Assembly: GCA_002869855.2 (NCBI GenBank)
Contig: NEWQ02000003.1
Location: 62,001-126,000 of the forward strand
Reading direction: 5' to 3'
Length of the DNA: 64,000 nt
Source of the DNA: Nitrospira sp. CG24D
GTDB taxonomy: Bacteria; Nitrospirota; Nitrospiria; Nitrospirales; Nitrospiraceae
In this document: positions 7,660 through 16,124 of the stretch, in pieces
Layout: every line of letters starts with the position of its first letter
How positions within the stretch are numbered: the first letter of the stretch is position 1
Made by a program: the position numbers and the translations under genes
Notes under the pieces: generated by a model
What the model was told of the DNA's origin: nothing
What the model saw: the letters and a program-made list of their open reading frames with translations, nothing else
Database searches by the model: none

Positions 7660-9101
7660 GTCGTCACCGTGTGTTTGCCGAGATCCAGATACTCCCGGCG
7701 GGCCTGCGCATGATCTACCAGTGGCGAGGGGTATTCGACACCGATCCGGCATCCGGCTCGAACCTGCTCATCGGGCGTCATCAGATGCGGCTCATGAATC
7801 CACTTGCCCGTCACGTTCGCCAGTTCCGGCACGTACGTACGGATGTAGAGGCCGTCCGGATCGAACTTCTTGCTTTGTAGCGCCGGATTGAAAATACGAT
7901 ACCCACGCATCGCGTCCGTCCCGGTTGCCGCACACCACTGCCAGTTTCCATTGTTCGCCGCCACATCGGCATCCAGCAGCTGATGCATGAAATACCGCTC
8001 GCCGCTCTGCCAGTCGAGACGCAGATCCTTGATGAGAAACGAGGCCACGATCATGCGCACCCGATTGTGCATCCAGCCCGTCTGATTCAACTGCCGCATG
8101 CCCGCATCCACGATCGGAAACCCGGTCTTCCCCTGACACCAGGCCTGAAACAACCGGTCCCGTTCCGGCCCCGCGGTGCGGACAGGGGGAACCGCGACGG
8201 CGCGGAACGGACCCTTCACCACCCGGGGAAAGGCTGAGAGCACCTGCTGAAAGAATTCTCTCCAGACCAGCTCATCGATCCAGATGAGCACGTCCGCCCT
8301 CGACACCCGCCCGCCTTTCGCGAGAGAGGCCAAGGCTTCATGAACAGCGGCGCGGACCGACAGTGTGCCGAAACGGAAATGCGGCGAGAGACGCGAACTC
8401 CCGTCCATACCCGGCCGGTTTCTCCCGTCACCATACGTGTGGACAGATTTTCCGAGAAACTCCTGCAGCCGCATCTGCGCCTGTCGCTCGCCCGGATTGA
8501 TCCATGGGATGACCCGGTCGTAACCCAATTCCACCGGAGAAGGAAGGGCACGCGTGGCGGATAGCGATGGAACCGGGGTCGTTGCCTTGAGCTTGGGGCT
8601 CGCCAGAGGTGACGGTTTCGATGCTTGCCACTTGGCCCACCAGCGCGCACGATAGGCACTGTACCGTTGCAACGGGTCTCCTGTGGCGCCCCGGATCTCT
8701 TCCGCCTCAAAGACCACATGATCTTTGAATGTCTGAGTACGGATACCCTGTTCGGCAAGCGCGAGCTGCACCCGGCGGTCACGTTCGATCGCTGCAGGCT
8801 CATAGTCACGATTCCAATAGACGACATCGGCCTTCAATTCCCGCGCGGCCTGCACCACGGCTTCCACGGGTTCACCCAGCCGCCACTGCATCGCAAGTCC
8901 CCGGCCGGCCAGTGATGCCGACAGTTCCTGGAGACAGCCCAGCATGAAGTTCACGCAAGTTGAGCCAAACTCACGGGACTGCAGCAGCGGCTCGTCAAAC
9001 ACAAAAATCGGCAGCACCTCATCGCACTCCTGACAAGCCGCCGTCAGCGCCGGTTGATCGTGCAGTCGGAGGTCCCGTCTGAACCAGACCATGCCACGCA
9101 T
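7656..9101 (-). CDS. phrB: Deoxyribodipyrimidine photolyase (class I CPD type)
   Basis: The 481-residue enzyme repairs UV-induced cyclobutane pyrimidine dimers with blue light. It opens with VWFRRDLRLHDQPAL (antenna-domain start). The FAD-binding domain shows RLSPHFRFGTLS, WIDELVWREFFQQ, GKTGFPIVDAGMRQLNQTGWMHNR and DADVANNNGNWQW-like DADVAANNGNWQWCAATGTDA, the strongest family signature. ATG at 9101 overlaps the upstream stop as TGATG with an AGGAG motif nine bases away; GTG at 9104 is an alternative. Placement beside YbgA in a cluster next to a CarH-like regulator supports light-controlled expression. Confidence 0.95.
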   Translation of the reverse strand: MRGMVWFRRDLRLHDQPALTAACQECDEVLPIFVFDEPLLQSREFGSTCVNFMLGCLQELSASLAGRGLAMQWRLGEPVEAVVQAARELKADVVYWNRDYEPAAIERDRRVQLALAEQGIRTQTFKDHVVFEAEEIRGATGDPLQRYSAYRARWWAKWQASKPSPLASPKLKATTPVPSLSATRALPSPVELGYDRVIPWINPGERQAQMRLQEFLGKSVHTYGDGRNRPGMDGSSRLSPHFRFGTLSVRAAVHEALASLAKGGRVSRADVLIWIDELVWREFFQQVLSAFPRVVKGPFRAVAVPPVRTAGPERDRLFQAWCQGKTGFPIVDAGMRQLNQTGWMHNRVRMIVASFLIKDLRLDWQSGERYFMHQLLDADVAANNGNWQWCAATGTDAMRGYRIFNPALQSKKFDPDGLYIRTYVPELANVTGKWIHEPHLMTPDEQVRAGCRIGVEYPSPLVDHAQARREYLDLGKHTVTT

Positions 9102-9523
9102 CACAACAACTCCTGCGAAGCCGGCTTCGGTTTGCTGTCGGACACCGGGTCATCGACAAAGACCGTCCGCCGCCAGATGAGATAGAGGGCAAATAAAAGG
9201 GTCGTGGCGATGAACGCGGAACGCACGATATGGAACCCGAAGGCGAGTTGATTCATCGTCTCACTCACAATGCCGAACCCGGCATAGGCCAGACTCAAAC
9301 CCCAGGCCCACGGGCGCAGCCAGAGAAACCCGTACCCGATCAACAGATGCACGGCAGGCGAGTGGAGCTTGATCAGGAACGAGGCAGGCCCCGTCACACT
9401 GGTCCCGAACAGCTTGAGCGCATAGGCGGGAAACAACACAATGATGATCAGATCCATCGTGCCGACGATCAAGAACAGCCCGCCCCATATTTTGATATCC
9501 ACTCCGACCGGCTGTGCGCGCAT
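9101..9523 (-). CDS. Small membrane protein, four predicted TM segments
   Basis: The 140-residue hydrophobic protein has four predicted membrane helices (WGGLFLIVGTMDLIIIVLF, SPAVHLLIGYGFLWLRPW, WGLSLAYAGFGIVSETMNQ, SAFIATTLLFALYLIW) and a short charged C-terminal tail. No family is recognised with confidence. It has a good ribosome binding site (AGGAGGG) and is translationally coupled to phrB (TGATG), so it should be co-expressed with the photolyase. Confidence 0.7.
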   Translation of the reverse strand: MRAQPVGVDIKIWGGLFLIVGTMDLIIIVLFPAYALKLFGTSVTGPASFLIKLHSPAVHLLIGYGFLWLRPWAWGLSLAYAGFGIVSETMNQLAFGFHIVRSAFIATTLLFALYLIWRRTVFVDDPVSDSKPKPASQELL

Positions 9524-9532
9524 CGTTCCCTC

Positions 9533-10066
9533 CTATCGCACCCAGGCGGCGGGCATTCCCTGCCACCAAGTTTTCGGGTTTGCGGCCCGCCACTGCGTCT
9601 GTTCCACCCAGAGACGATCCGACTCGGCCTTATCCAGTCGATTGGCCATCGCCGCACTGACATCGGACTGTTGCCGCACACTGGCCTGAATCATTTCCTT
9701 GGCCATGCGGGCCAGCCCTCCCGGAGGATCGATCAGGTCTTCGGTGTCCCGATAGGCCAGATTCAGGTAGAGGTGCTCGACCGCCATCCACCGCTCTTCC
9801 TGCGACAGATGTTCCAAATAGGCATCGATCGCTTGATACACGTAGGTCAGGTGGATGTAATGGGCCGCCGACGGTGCGTCATCGATGGCTCGCTGGCAGG
9901 CTTCGAGCGCGCGACGATAATCGCCGGCTGCCAAGAAGAGATTCGCCTTTGCCAGGGGAGGGTGAGCCGTGACTGCGCTCACCTTCCCGGATTCAGCTGA
10001 CGCCGCTCCGTGACCCAAGAAGACCAGCAGCGCAAACAATGCAATGAACGTCCTGCGACAGACCAT
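9533..10066 (-). CDS. Secreted TPR-like protein
   Basis: The 177-residue protein has a signal peptide (RRTFIALFALLVFLGHGAASA with cleavage after ASA) and a short tetratricopeptide-like stretch (KANLFLAAGDYRRALEACQR and AIDDAPSAAHYIHLTYVYQA). The rest is helical and polar, ending in a Trp-rich segment. It probably acts in the periplasm as a protein-protein interaction module. An AGGAG motif precedes the ATG. No precise family is recognised. Nine bp separate it from each neighbour. Confidence 0.65.
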   Translation of the reverse strand: MVCRRTFIALFALLVFLGHGAASAESGKVSAVTAHPPLAKANLFLAAGDYRRALEACQRAIDDAPSAAHYIHLTYVYQAIDAYLEHLSQEERWMAVEHLYLNLAYRDTEDLIDPPGGLARMAKEMIQASVRQQSDVSAAMANRLDKAESDRLWVEQTQWRAANPKTWWQGMPAAWVR

Positions 10067-10075
10067 GATCGACTC

Positions 10076-10530
10076 CTATTTCGATGGACCGCCGTGTGAT
10101 CCGGCAGGGCCCTTCGGAAGTTTGTCTCCGGCGACGCGAGTGATCGACAGTTCCCGCATACCTCCCTCGCCCTTCACACCCAGCTTAACCACGGTCCCGA
10201 CTGTGCCACGAATCATCTTCACGACCTGCTCGTAGCTTTTACCTGCCGTGGCCGTTCCGTCCACCGTTAGAATCTCGTCTCCGTGCGCCAGACCCGCCTG
10301 ATGGGCCGGGCCTTCCGGATGCACCATGCCGACATAGAGCACCGCCGGATCGCCGATCCGCTCAGCCCCGACCTGGAGTGAGACCCCAATGACTCCGTTC
10401 GGCAGAGCGGCTTCATCGCCATGGGCGTACGGAGACGGCGTCGCCGGGCTTTCAGCCGCGCGCACCTCCATGCTCTGCACAACACCCCCAACATCACACA
10501 ACCGGCCAGATATGCGGTTCTCCTGTTCAT
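10076..10530 (-). CDS. Secreted PDZ-domain protein interrupted by a frameshift in the signal peptide
   Basis: The PDZ part (about 115 residues: GVIGVSLQVGAER, GPAHQAGLAHGDEILTVDG, YEQVVKMIRGTVGTVVKL) is clear. A strong ribosome binding site (AAGGAGGG, about 10534-10542) and ATG at 10530 open a signal-peptide-like start, MNRRTAYLAGCVMLG, but in a different frame. The two frames meet at a run of five Gs on the coding strand (C5 at 10485-10489). Adding one G would give a continuous protein with the signal peptide followed by VVQSMEVRAAES, a good cleavage site. Either this copy is broken or phase-variable, or there is a sequencing error. The PDZ frame alone has a possible ATG at 10501 without a leader. 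Confidence 0.75.
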
Positions 10531-10558
10531 GTTGTCCCTCCTTTATGTTAGATCACCA

Positions 10559-11026
10559 CTAACGAATCAGCGCTATCAAACTACAGCCGGCAAGGAGCAC
10601 GCTGGAATTCAAATAGATGGACCGTTGATGCACCCGCTCCCACGACGCCTGAAGGACCGGATCGACGGTTCCTCGCGACTCCTGTTCCTTGAGCCGATCC
10701 CGTATCGCATTACTCTGGGGCGTCAACGTCGACCGGCAATAGGCTTCGGTCACCAGCACGAGGATCCAGAGCCCGCCGGCAATAAGCAGCCTCGCACTGC
10801 TCGAGTGCATCGCCACCAGTGCGTTCACCGCGATGAATCCGGCAACCGCAGTCCCCATTCCCAACCCGTAATAGGCCGGAAACAACTGCCGCACGACTTT
10901 CCCGAACGGTTCCCGGTCGAGATTTTTTGCCAGGATAGGCGCCACCACGAAGGACAAGAGCACCACTTTGCCGACCAGAATGGCAACCGCCAAGGCATGG
11001 ATAAACTGAATGAGCGTATCCATCAT
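10559..11026 (-). CDS. DUF4149-like membrane protein
   Basis: The 155-residue protein has four predicted membrane helices. FIHALAVAILVGKVVLLSFV followed by VAPILAKNL and VVRQLFPAYYGLG matches the DUF4149/TMEM205-like pattern. Function is unknown. The start is placed at the ATGATG 6 bp after a GGAGG motif; a slightly longer form would overlap the epimerase gene by 8 bp. It sits between the epimerase and the PDZ gene in the same unit. Confidence 0.7.
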   Translation of the reverse strand: MMDTLIQFIHALAVAILVGKVVLLSFVVAPILAKNLDREPFGKVVRQLFPAYYGLGMGTAVAGFIAVNALVAMHSSSARLLIAGGLWILVLVTEAYCRSTLTPQSNAIRDRLKEQESRGTVDPVLQASWERVHQRSIYLNSSVLLAGCSLIALIR

Positions 11027-11036
11027 CCGTCCTCCT

Positions 11037-11954
11037 TCACTCATTCGTAAGAATCGCCCGCAACGCCGGCTCCAGCGTTGGATACTGAAACGTATAGCCG
11101 CCCGCGAGCGCTTTCGCCGGATCGACCCGCTGTCCGGTCGTCATCAATGTCCCCAATTCCCCCAGAGCCGCCTGGAGTGCGAACCCCGGCACCGGGAGCC
11201 AGCAGGGACGATGGAGCACTCGTCCGAGGTCATTGCAGAACATCTCCATCGTCACAGCACCGGGGGCGACGGCATTGACGGGACCGGAGACGCTCGGCGT
11301 TGCAAGCGCCCACTGGATCACACCGATGTGATCGCGCCGATGAATCCAGGACACCCACTGGGTGCCCGGCATGATCGGACCGCCCGCAAACAGCCGAAAC
11401 GGCAGCACCATCTTGGGCAACGCACCGCCGTCTTGTTCGAGCACCATCCCGGTCCGCAAGATCACCACACGAGTTCCGAACGCCGCCGCCGCCAACGCCG
11501 CCGCCTCCCACTCAAGGCAAAGGTCAGCCAGAAATCCCTGACCGCGCACGGCCCCCTCGTCCAAGATGCTATCGTCGCTCGCGCCGTAGTAGCCGATGCC
11601 CGACGCGCTGATCAGCGTGCGGGGTTTAGAGGACCGGCGGGACAGGGCTTCAACCAACAAGCGAGTCGTCGACACCCGGCTATCGGTGAGCAGGCGCTTC
11701 CGCGCAGTGGTCCAGCGGGCATCGGCAATCGGGGCGCCGGCCAGGTTAATCACGGCATCGGCCGCCTCCAGAGTCTTCTCCCAGGCTCCCCTCTCTCGAC
11801 TATTCCACTCAACAACGGCTACCCCACGACCGAATACGTGATGGGCTTCTGCCGGCCTGCGCGTCAGGAGCGTGACAGTATGACCGTCCTGGCAAAGCGC
11901 CATACAGAGGGGCCGCCCGATAAATCCCGTTCCGCCTGTCACCACCACATTCAT
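11037..11954 (-). CDS. TIGR01777-family epimerase/SDR (SDR39U1-like)
   Basis: The 305-residue extended SDR starts with NVVVTGGTGFIGRPLCMAL (NADP-binding GxxGxxG) and has DAVINLAGAPIADARWT, SASGIGYYGASDD and GPVNAVAPGAVTMEMFCNDLG. These are signatures of the TIGR01777 family (YfcH/SDR39U1). The substrate is unknown. Such proteins frequently accompany photolyase, YbgA and cfa in light-induced clusters. A GAGGAG motif lies ahead of the ATG. Confidence 0.9.
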   Translation of the reverse strand: MNVVVTGGTGFIGRPLCMALCQDGHTVTLLTRRPAEAHHVFGRGVAVVEWNSRERGAWEKTLEAADAVINLAGAPIADARWTTARKRLLTDSRVSTTRLLVEALSRRSSKPRTLISASGIGYYGASDDSILDEGAVRGQGFLADLCLEWEAAALAAAAFGTRVVILRTGMVLEQDGGALPKMVLPFRLFAGGPIMPGTQWVSWIHRRDHIGVIQWALATPSVSGPVNAVAPGAVTMEMFCNDLGRVLHRPCWLPVPGFALQAALGELGTLMTTGQRVDPAKALAGGYTFQYPTLEPALRAILTNE

Positions 11955-12000
11955 GGTCGCCTCTCCTCATTCACAGTAACAAGCCTAATAACCCGGCAAG

Positions 12001-12327
12001 TCAATTTTGCCGGGATGCTCCGCCGCTGTCATCGCCTTCTCGGCTGCCGGCGCCCTCAGCTTGCCCCTGATCGACCGGCTGCGCGTACTTCCGCTGCTTC
12101 GTGCCATATAAGAGATTGGGCGCCGGTCTCTCACGATTCTGAAGAATGACGGGGTCGATGACTTCTCCGCAACTCATACAGCGCCACGCGGTCAAACCGA
12201 TCTGTCCCGTGTCATCCTGCAAATCGATGTAGTGCTCCACAACCATCAACCCCCCACAACGTACGCAGTGATCGTCGACGGAGTGTGTGGAGACTGACTG
12301 CTGGTTTGGCCTCCCATTGGATTCCAT
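12001..12327 (-). CDS. Zinc-ribbon protein (paralogue A)
   Basis: The 108-residue protein has a four-cysteine zinc-ribbon-like core: CVRCGGLMV, then CMSCGEVIDPVILQNR about 30 residues later. The C-terminal third is polar and of low complexity. A paralogue at 16125-16424 has the same core (CTRCGGLMV, CVQCGAVVDPVILHNR), so one arose by duplication and they bracket the block of SUMF1-like genes. They may bind nucleic acid or metal; no function can be assigned. GAGGGG precedes the ATG. Confidence 0.75.
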   Translation of the reverse strand: MESNGRPNQQSVSTHSVDDHCVRCGGLMVVEHYIDLQDDTGQIGLTAWRCMSCGEVIDPVILQNRERPAPNLLYGTKQRKYAQPVDQGQAEGAGSREGDDSGGASRQN

Positions 12328-12369
12328 GGAACCCCTCGATTACCACACAAGGTGCCGCCCATTTGCTGC

Positions 12370-12495
12370 TCAGTGCCCGCACGGCCGTCTCGTTCCGGCC
12401 TGCCGCCGAACCACGGCCACTGGTCGCCACTGTGCCGCTTGTCCCAGACACGTCAACACACCCACTACTATGACCCACATCATCGTCATCATCAT
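12370..12495 (-). CDS. Small 41-residue membrane/secreted peptide
   Basis: A short frame starts with four Met codons in the first six (MMMTMM), followed by one hydrophobic helix (WVIVVGVLTCLGQAA) and a basic tail ending RRPCGH. A GAGGAG motif sits about 6 bp before the first ATG. It lies in the operon between a SUMF1-like gene and a zinc-ribbon gene, where no other coding frame is convincing. It could be a small membrane protein or a leader peptide. Confidence 0.4.
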   Translation of the reverse strand: MMMTMMWVIVVGVLTCLGQAAQWRPVAVVRRQAGTRRPCGH

Positions 12496-12560
12496 GTTGC
12501 GCTCCTCGTAGCCCCCGACAGGACCGCGCCATCGTCGTAAATCCGCCTCCGCTGCCGACC

Positions 12561-12577
12561 GAGGGGACAGGCCCCTC
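12561..12577. terminator. Short GC hairpin in the operon gap 12496-12717
   Basis: GAGGGG and CCCCTC form a perfect 6-bp stem with a five-base loop. It lies in the largest gap (about 220 bp) of the long minus-strand cluster. No T-run follows on either strand, so it may attenuate transcription or stabilise the upstream mRNA end. The rest of the gap shows no convincing promoter. Confidence 0.3.
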
Positions 12578-12717
12578 CGGATTGAGAGACCTGTCGACCT
12601 CAGCGAGAGACGCCGTGCGGAGTCGCGGCGCCACTCTGACAAGGACGTGAAACCACCCCCGGAATTGCTACCTTGCTACATTGATCGATTCGCTCTCTCA
12701 CCCGGCACCTCACCCAG

Positions 12718-13563
12718 CTATTTCTGTTGGCCATCACCCTCAAGACTGCGGGCACAGCGGAAACCTGTGCCGTGGGTTTGGAGCGCAAATCCGCCGCGGC
12801 CTCTCGCTGAGGTCGCGATGTCGGCCAACGGGCTGTGCCACGAGCCGCCGCGAATTGAGCGCACCACGCCCTTCTTGTCAGGACCCTGCGGATTCCGTTC
12901 CGGAGCATGTCTGTAGTAGTCCGCGTCATACCAGTCGGACACCCATTCTCGGGCATTGCCGGCCATATCCTTGACTCCGTAGGGCGAGTCGCCGTCGGGC
13001 AACGACCCCACCGGGTGCAAGGTTTTCTCCTCATCCCATTCACGATCAAAGTTGGCGCGCTTGACGGTCGCCGGATCATTGCCCCAGGGATAGAGACGGC
13101 CGTCGGTTCCACGTGCCGCCTTTTCCCATTCCGCTTCCGTCGGCAGCCGCTTCTTGGCCCAACTGCAATAGGCCTTGGCGTCGTACCAGGTCGTCTGCAC
13201 CACGGGAAGGTGCTCGATGCCCTTCACGGACTGGAGCGAGCCAGTGCCGTACGGATTCGGAGGATTGCGATGCCCCGTGGTCGCCACAAACGCCATGTAC
13301 CGTTCGTTGGTCACCTCGACCTGATCGATCGCAAAGGCATCTAGGTAGACGGATCGTTGCGGCCACTCATCGGCGCGGCCTTTCCCTTCCGGATTCCCCA
13401 TCAAGAATTCTCCCGCTGGAATCGTCATCATAGGGACCGGATCAGGTTCTTTCGAGACCGGGACCGCCGCCATGATGGGCGATTGCCCAATGACACAGGC
13501 AATCGCCATGATCGCCGCAATCGTCCCCCAGCGAACTCTGTTCCTCTTCAGAACTGGTGTCAT
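12718..13563 (-). CDS. SUMF1/FGE-like secreted protein (1 of 4)
   Basis: The 281-residue protein has an N-terminal signal sequence (WGTIAAIMAIACVIGQSPIMAA) and one FGE-sulfatase domain: MMTIPAGEFLMG, KRLPTEAEWEKAARGTDGRL, YPWGND, KDMAGNAREWVSDWY, RGGSWHSP and GFRCA. Formylglycine-generating enzymes need a Cys pair shortly after the RGGSW motif; here that stretch (HSPLADIATSARGRG) has none, so sulfatase-activating chemistry is unlikely. The fold is also used for ligand or surface binding and in non-catalytic roles. The ATG overlaps the SmbP-like gene's TGA. Predicted periplasmic. Confidence 0.88.
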   Translation of the reverse strand: MTPVLKRNRVRWGTIAAIMAIACVIGQSPIMAAVPVSKEPDPVPMMTIPAGEFLMGNPEGKGRADEWPQRSVYLDAFAIDQVEVTNERYMAFVATTGHRNPPNPYGTGSLQSVKGIEHLPVVQTTWYDAKAYCSWAKKRLPTEAEWEKAARGTDGRLYPWGNDPATVKRANFDREWDEEKTLHPVGSLPDGDSPYGVKDMAGNAREWVSDWYDADYYRHAPERNPQGPDKKGVVRSIRGGSWHSPLADIATSARGRGGFALQTHGTGFRCARSLEGDGQQK

Positions 13564-13928
13564 TTCTTCTGCTCCTTGCTCCCCTCAATGGCGTGGGTCG
13601 TATGGATTTTGACTTGGCCAACCAGCCGCTCTACCTGGCGCTTATCCCCCCGCTCAGCCGCTTCCTGCGCCTGAGTGACGAGGGTTCTGGCCTCGTGCAA
13701 ATGCTCCTCGATGTCAGCCTGCAGAGCGGGTGAGGCCACCGTCCCCCCTAGCGCTGCGCGATGATAGATTTCCCACGCGTGATCCACGTCGTGTTCTGCT
13801 TCATGAACCGCCTTGGCGCTGTCCGGGTGCGGGTGGCGGGCCGGATCAAGAGGGCCGGCCTGGACCGTTGCTGCTCCCAATAGAGCGCCGAGTGAAATCC
13901 CGAGGACAAATCTTGTGTACTGTGTCAT
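13560..13928 (-). CDS. SmbP-like small His-rich secreted protein
   Basis: The 122-residue protein has a clear signal peptide (RFVLGISLGALLGAATVQA) and a mature part of amphipathic helices rich in His, Glu and Ala (HEAEHDVDHAWEIYHRAA, EEHLHEARTLVTQAQEAAER). The histidine spacing resembles SmbP, a periplasmic metal-binding protein of nitrifiers; metal binding here is inferred only. GGAGG lies 7 bp before the ATG. It is translationally coupled to the downstream SUMF1-like gene. Confidence 0.6.
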   Translation of the reverse strand: MTQYTRFVLGISLGALLGAATVQAGPLDPARHPHPDSAKAVHEAEHDVDHAWEIYHRAALGGTVASPALQADIEEHLHEARTLVTQAQEAAERGDKRQVERLVGQVKIHTTHAIEGSKEQKK

Positions 13929-13979
13929 GACTACGCCTCCGTCTTGACCCCACCGTCACGACGGACGGTGGCGATTCCT

Positions 13980-15032
13980 TTACGACTTCTTCATCGACTG
14001 CTCAATCAATGGGCTGAGCTCCAAGAGTTCGACATTCTTCGGGTCAATGGCCAACCCGCGAGCCACCGCCTGCTGAGCGTCCGAAAACCGCTCACGCCCC
14101 ATTTCCACAAGTGCGGTGATGTACGCATCCCTGATCTGCTGTTCTATTTCCTCCGGGGCAGTCTTGGCGCAACGGAACCCCAGGCCCACGCCGTAGCTGT
14201 TGTTGAGCGGATGATTCCAAAACCGGTGAGTCGACTTGACCGTGCCGTCCGGTGCGATCCACGATCCACCGCGAATCACCCGCTTTTCTCCAACCGTCAG
14301 CCGATCCACATAGGTGCCCGTCCCACCGATCCATGTAGGTTTGGCCGGACCGGTCGGATTCACCATTGTTTCAAGCCGGCCGTAGTAGCGGGGGTCATAC
14401 CAATCAGCGACCCACTCAAAAACATTCCCGGCCATGTTGTACACACCGTAGTAGCTGACGCTCTCCGGATAGGAGTCTACTGGCATCGTCGCCTCGCGAT
14501 TCCTGCCATAGTTGGCTTTGGCCGGATCGAATTCATTCCCCCAAGGATACAGATTGGCGTTGGGTCCACGAGCGGCCTTTTCCCATTCCGCCTCGGTCGG
14601 GAGACGTTTACCGCGGTATTCGCAGAAAGCCTTGGCATCTTCCCAGTTCACTCCTGCGACCGGCTGCTCAGGTTTGTTCAAGCGGGGATCGTCCCAGTAG
14701 GCCGGTGCCGGATGGCCCTTCGCCCGCATGAAGTCTCCAAACTGCTTATTGGACACTTCGTACTTGTCGATCAGAAATGAATCCAAGAACACCATGTGGG
14801 CCGGACCCTCATCGTTTAAGGCATCGGCCGACCAGGGCTGGTTCATTCGTCGCTCATAGGCGGTGGACTTCTTGGAGGCAGTCGCTTCTTTATCAATGCC
14901 CATCACAGATGGCCCGTGCGCGACATACACCATATCCTGAGGAACCAACGACTCTCCCGCCTCACTTCCACCGATGGGCATCAGAGCCCCCGTGAGAAAC
15001 AGTGCTACCGCCATGGTGCTAGAAAGATTCAT
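13980..15032 (-). CDS. SUMF1/FGE-like secreted protein (2 of 4)
   Basis: The 350-residue protein has a signal peptide (STMAVALFLTGALMPIGGSEA), an FGE-type domain (FLIDKYEVSNKQFGDFM, KRLPTEAEWEKAARGP, YPWGNE, YNMAGNVFEWVADWYDP, RGGSWIAP, GLGFRCA) and a C-terminal helical tail with a TPR-like repeat (DAQQAVARGLAIDPKNVELL). The catalytic Cys pair of true FGE is absent after RGGSW. The start at 15032 follows a GGGAGG motif. It is closely related to the next gene upstream (shared HPAPAYWDDPRL block), indicating tandem duplication. Confidence 0.88.
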   Translation of the reverse strand: MNLSSTMAVALFLTGALMPIGGSEAGESLVPQDMVYVAHGPSVMGIDKEATASKKSTAYERRMNQPWSADALNDEGPAHMVFLDSFLIDKYEVSNKQFGDFMRAKGHPAPAYWDDPRLNKPEQPVAGVNWEDAKAFCEYRGKRLPTEAEWEKAARGPNANLYPWGNEFDPAKANYGRNREATMPVDSYPESVSYYGVYNMAGNVFEWVADWYDPRYYGRLETMVNPTGPAKPTWIGGTGTYVDRLTVGEKRVIRGGSWIAPDGTVKSTHRFWNHPLNNSYGVGLGFRCAKTAPEEIEQQIRDAYITALVEMGRERFSDAQQAVARGLAIDPKNVELLELSPLIEQSMKKS

Positions 15033-15096
15033 CCTTAACCTCCCGCGTGACGCTCGGTCCCTGGGGGGCAACGCCGCCCCCCCGCTAGTCCCATGG

Positions 15097-16068
15097 CTAT
15101 TTCTTCTTCATGCCCATGCTCTTCTTGATCAGATCACGGGTGGCCAGGTACTCCTTGTTCCCCGGATCCGCTGACAGCGCCTTCTCAATGGAGGCCATCG
15201 CATCGGCATTCTTCTCCGCACCCATCGCGACTAACGCCTGAATGAAGGCATCCCGACCGGCCTGCATGGCTTCGTCGGAAATAGTCTGTGCCGACTTGGC
15301 GCATCGGAACCCGAGTCCTACACCATAGGAGTTGTTCTCCGGTTGATTCCAGAACCGGTGACTCGTGTGCAAAGATGTTTCGGGAGCGAGCCAGGAGCCG
15401 CCACGCAGCACTCTGACTGGACCCTGATTGGCAAAGTTATAGCCCTTGTCCGGCCCTTTGGGGTTGAGGGCCTGGCTGTCCTTATAGGACTTCGGGTCAT
15501 ACCAGTCATTCACCCACTCGAACACATTGCCGGCCATGTTGTAGACTCCGAAACCGCTCACGCCTTCCGGATAGGAGTCGATTGGCATGGTGCGACCGAC
15601 ATTTTGTCCATAGTTGGCTTTCTTCGGATCAAGCTTGTGGCCCCATGGATAGTGGTTGTCACCGTCCGGGCCTTTGGCTGCCCGCTCCCATTCCGCCTCG
15701 GTCGGCAGACGCTTGCCATCCCACTTGCAGAACGCCTCGGCGTCGGTCCAGCTCACGCCGACGACCGGCTGGTTGGCCTTGCTGAGTCGAGGATCGTCCC
15801 AGTAGGCCGGTGCCGGATGGCCGGTCGCTTTCATAAACTCCTTGTACCGCGCATTCGATGCTTCGTACTTGTCGATGAGGTAGGCATCGAGGACGACTTG
15901 ATGCGCCGCTTCATCACCATGTTCATGACTCCCCATGGTGAACTCACCTCTAGGGATCGACACCATGTCCTTGTCACCGGCGGGCGAATCCGCTGCCGCT
16001 GCTATAGATATGGTTCCCGCCATCAACGCCACTCCCAATCCGACCTGAAGAACCGTTTGACTCCGCAT
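15097..16068 (-). CDS. SUMF1/FGE-like secreted protein (3 of 4)
   Basis: The 323-residue protein has a signal peptide (LQVGLGVALMAGTISIAAAA), an N-terminal MVSIPRGEFTMGSHEHGDEAA segment and the FGE-type core (KRLPTEAEWERAAKGPDGDN, YPWGHK, YNMAGNVFEWVNDWYDP, RVLRGGSWLAPET, GLGFRCA). A TPR-like tail follows (DAMASIEKALSADPGNKEYL) and ends in Lys-rich residues. No Cys pair follows RGGSW. The ATG at 16068 has a textbook AAGGAGG. It is a tandem paralogue of 13980-15032, sharing HPAPAYWDDPRL and similar TPR tails. Confidence 0.88.
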   Translation of the reverse strand: MRSQTVLQVGLGVALMAGTISIAAAADSPAGDKDMVSIPRGEFTMGSHEHGDEAAHQVVLDAYLIDKYEASNARYKEFMKATGHPAPAYWDDPRLSKANQPVVGVSWTDAEAFCKWDGKRLPTEAEWERAAKGPDGDNHYPWGHKLDPKKANYGQNVGRTMPIDSYPEGVSGFGVYNMAGNVFEWVNDWYDPKSYKDSQALNPKGPDKGYNFANQGPVRVLRGGSWLAPETSLHTSHRFWNQPENNSYGVGLGFRCAKSAQTISDEAMQAGRDAFIQALVAMGAEKNADAMASIEKALSADPGNKEYLATRDLIKKSMGMKKK

Positions 16069-16124
16069 GAGAAACCTCCTTGGTTTGGACACACTAGGAA
16101 AATCCTGGTTGATCGAGACCCTTG

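Noticed and set aside
11010..12149. 379-codon plus-strand frame over the epimerase gene
   Set aside because: No ribosome binding site or domains; the epimerase on the minus strand has strong family motifs.
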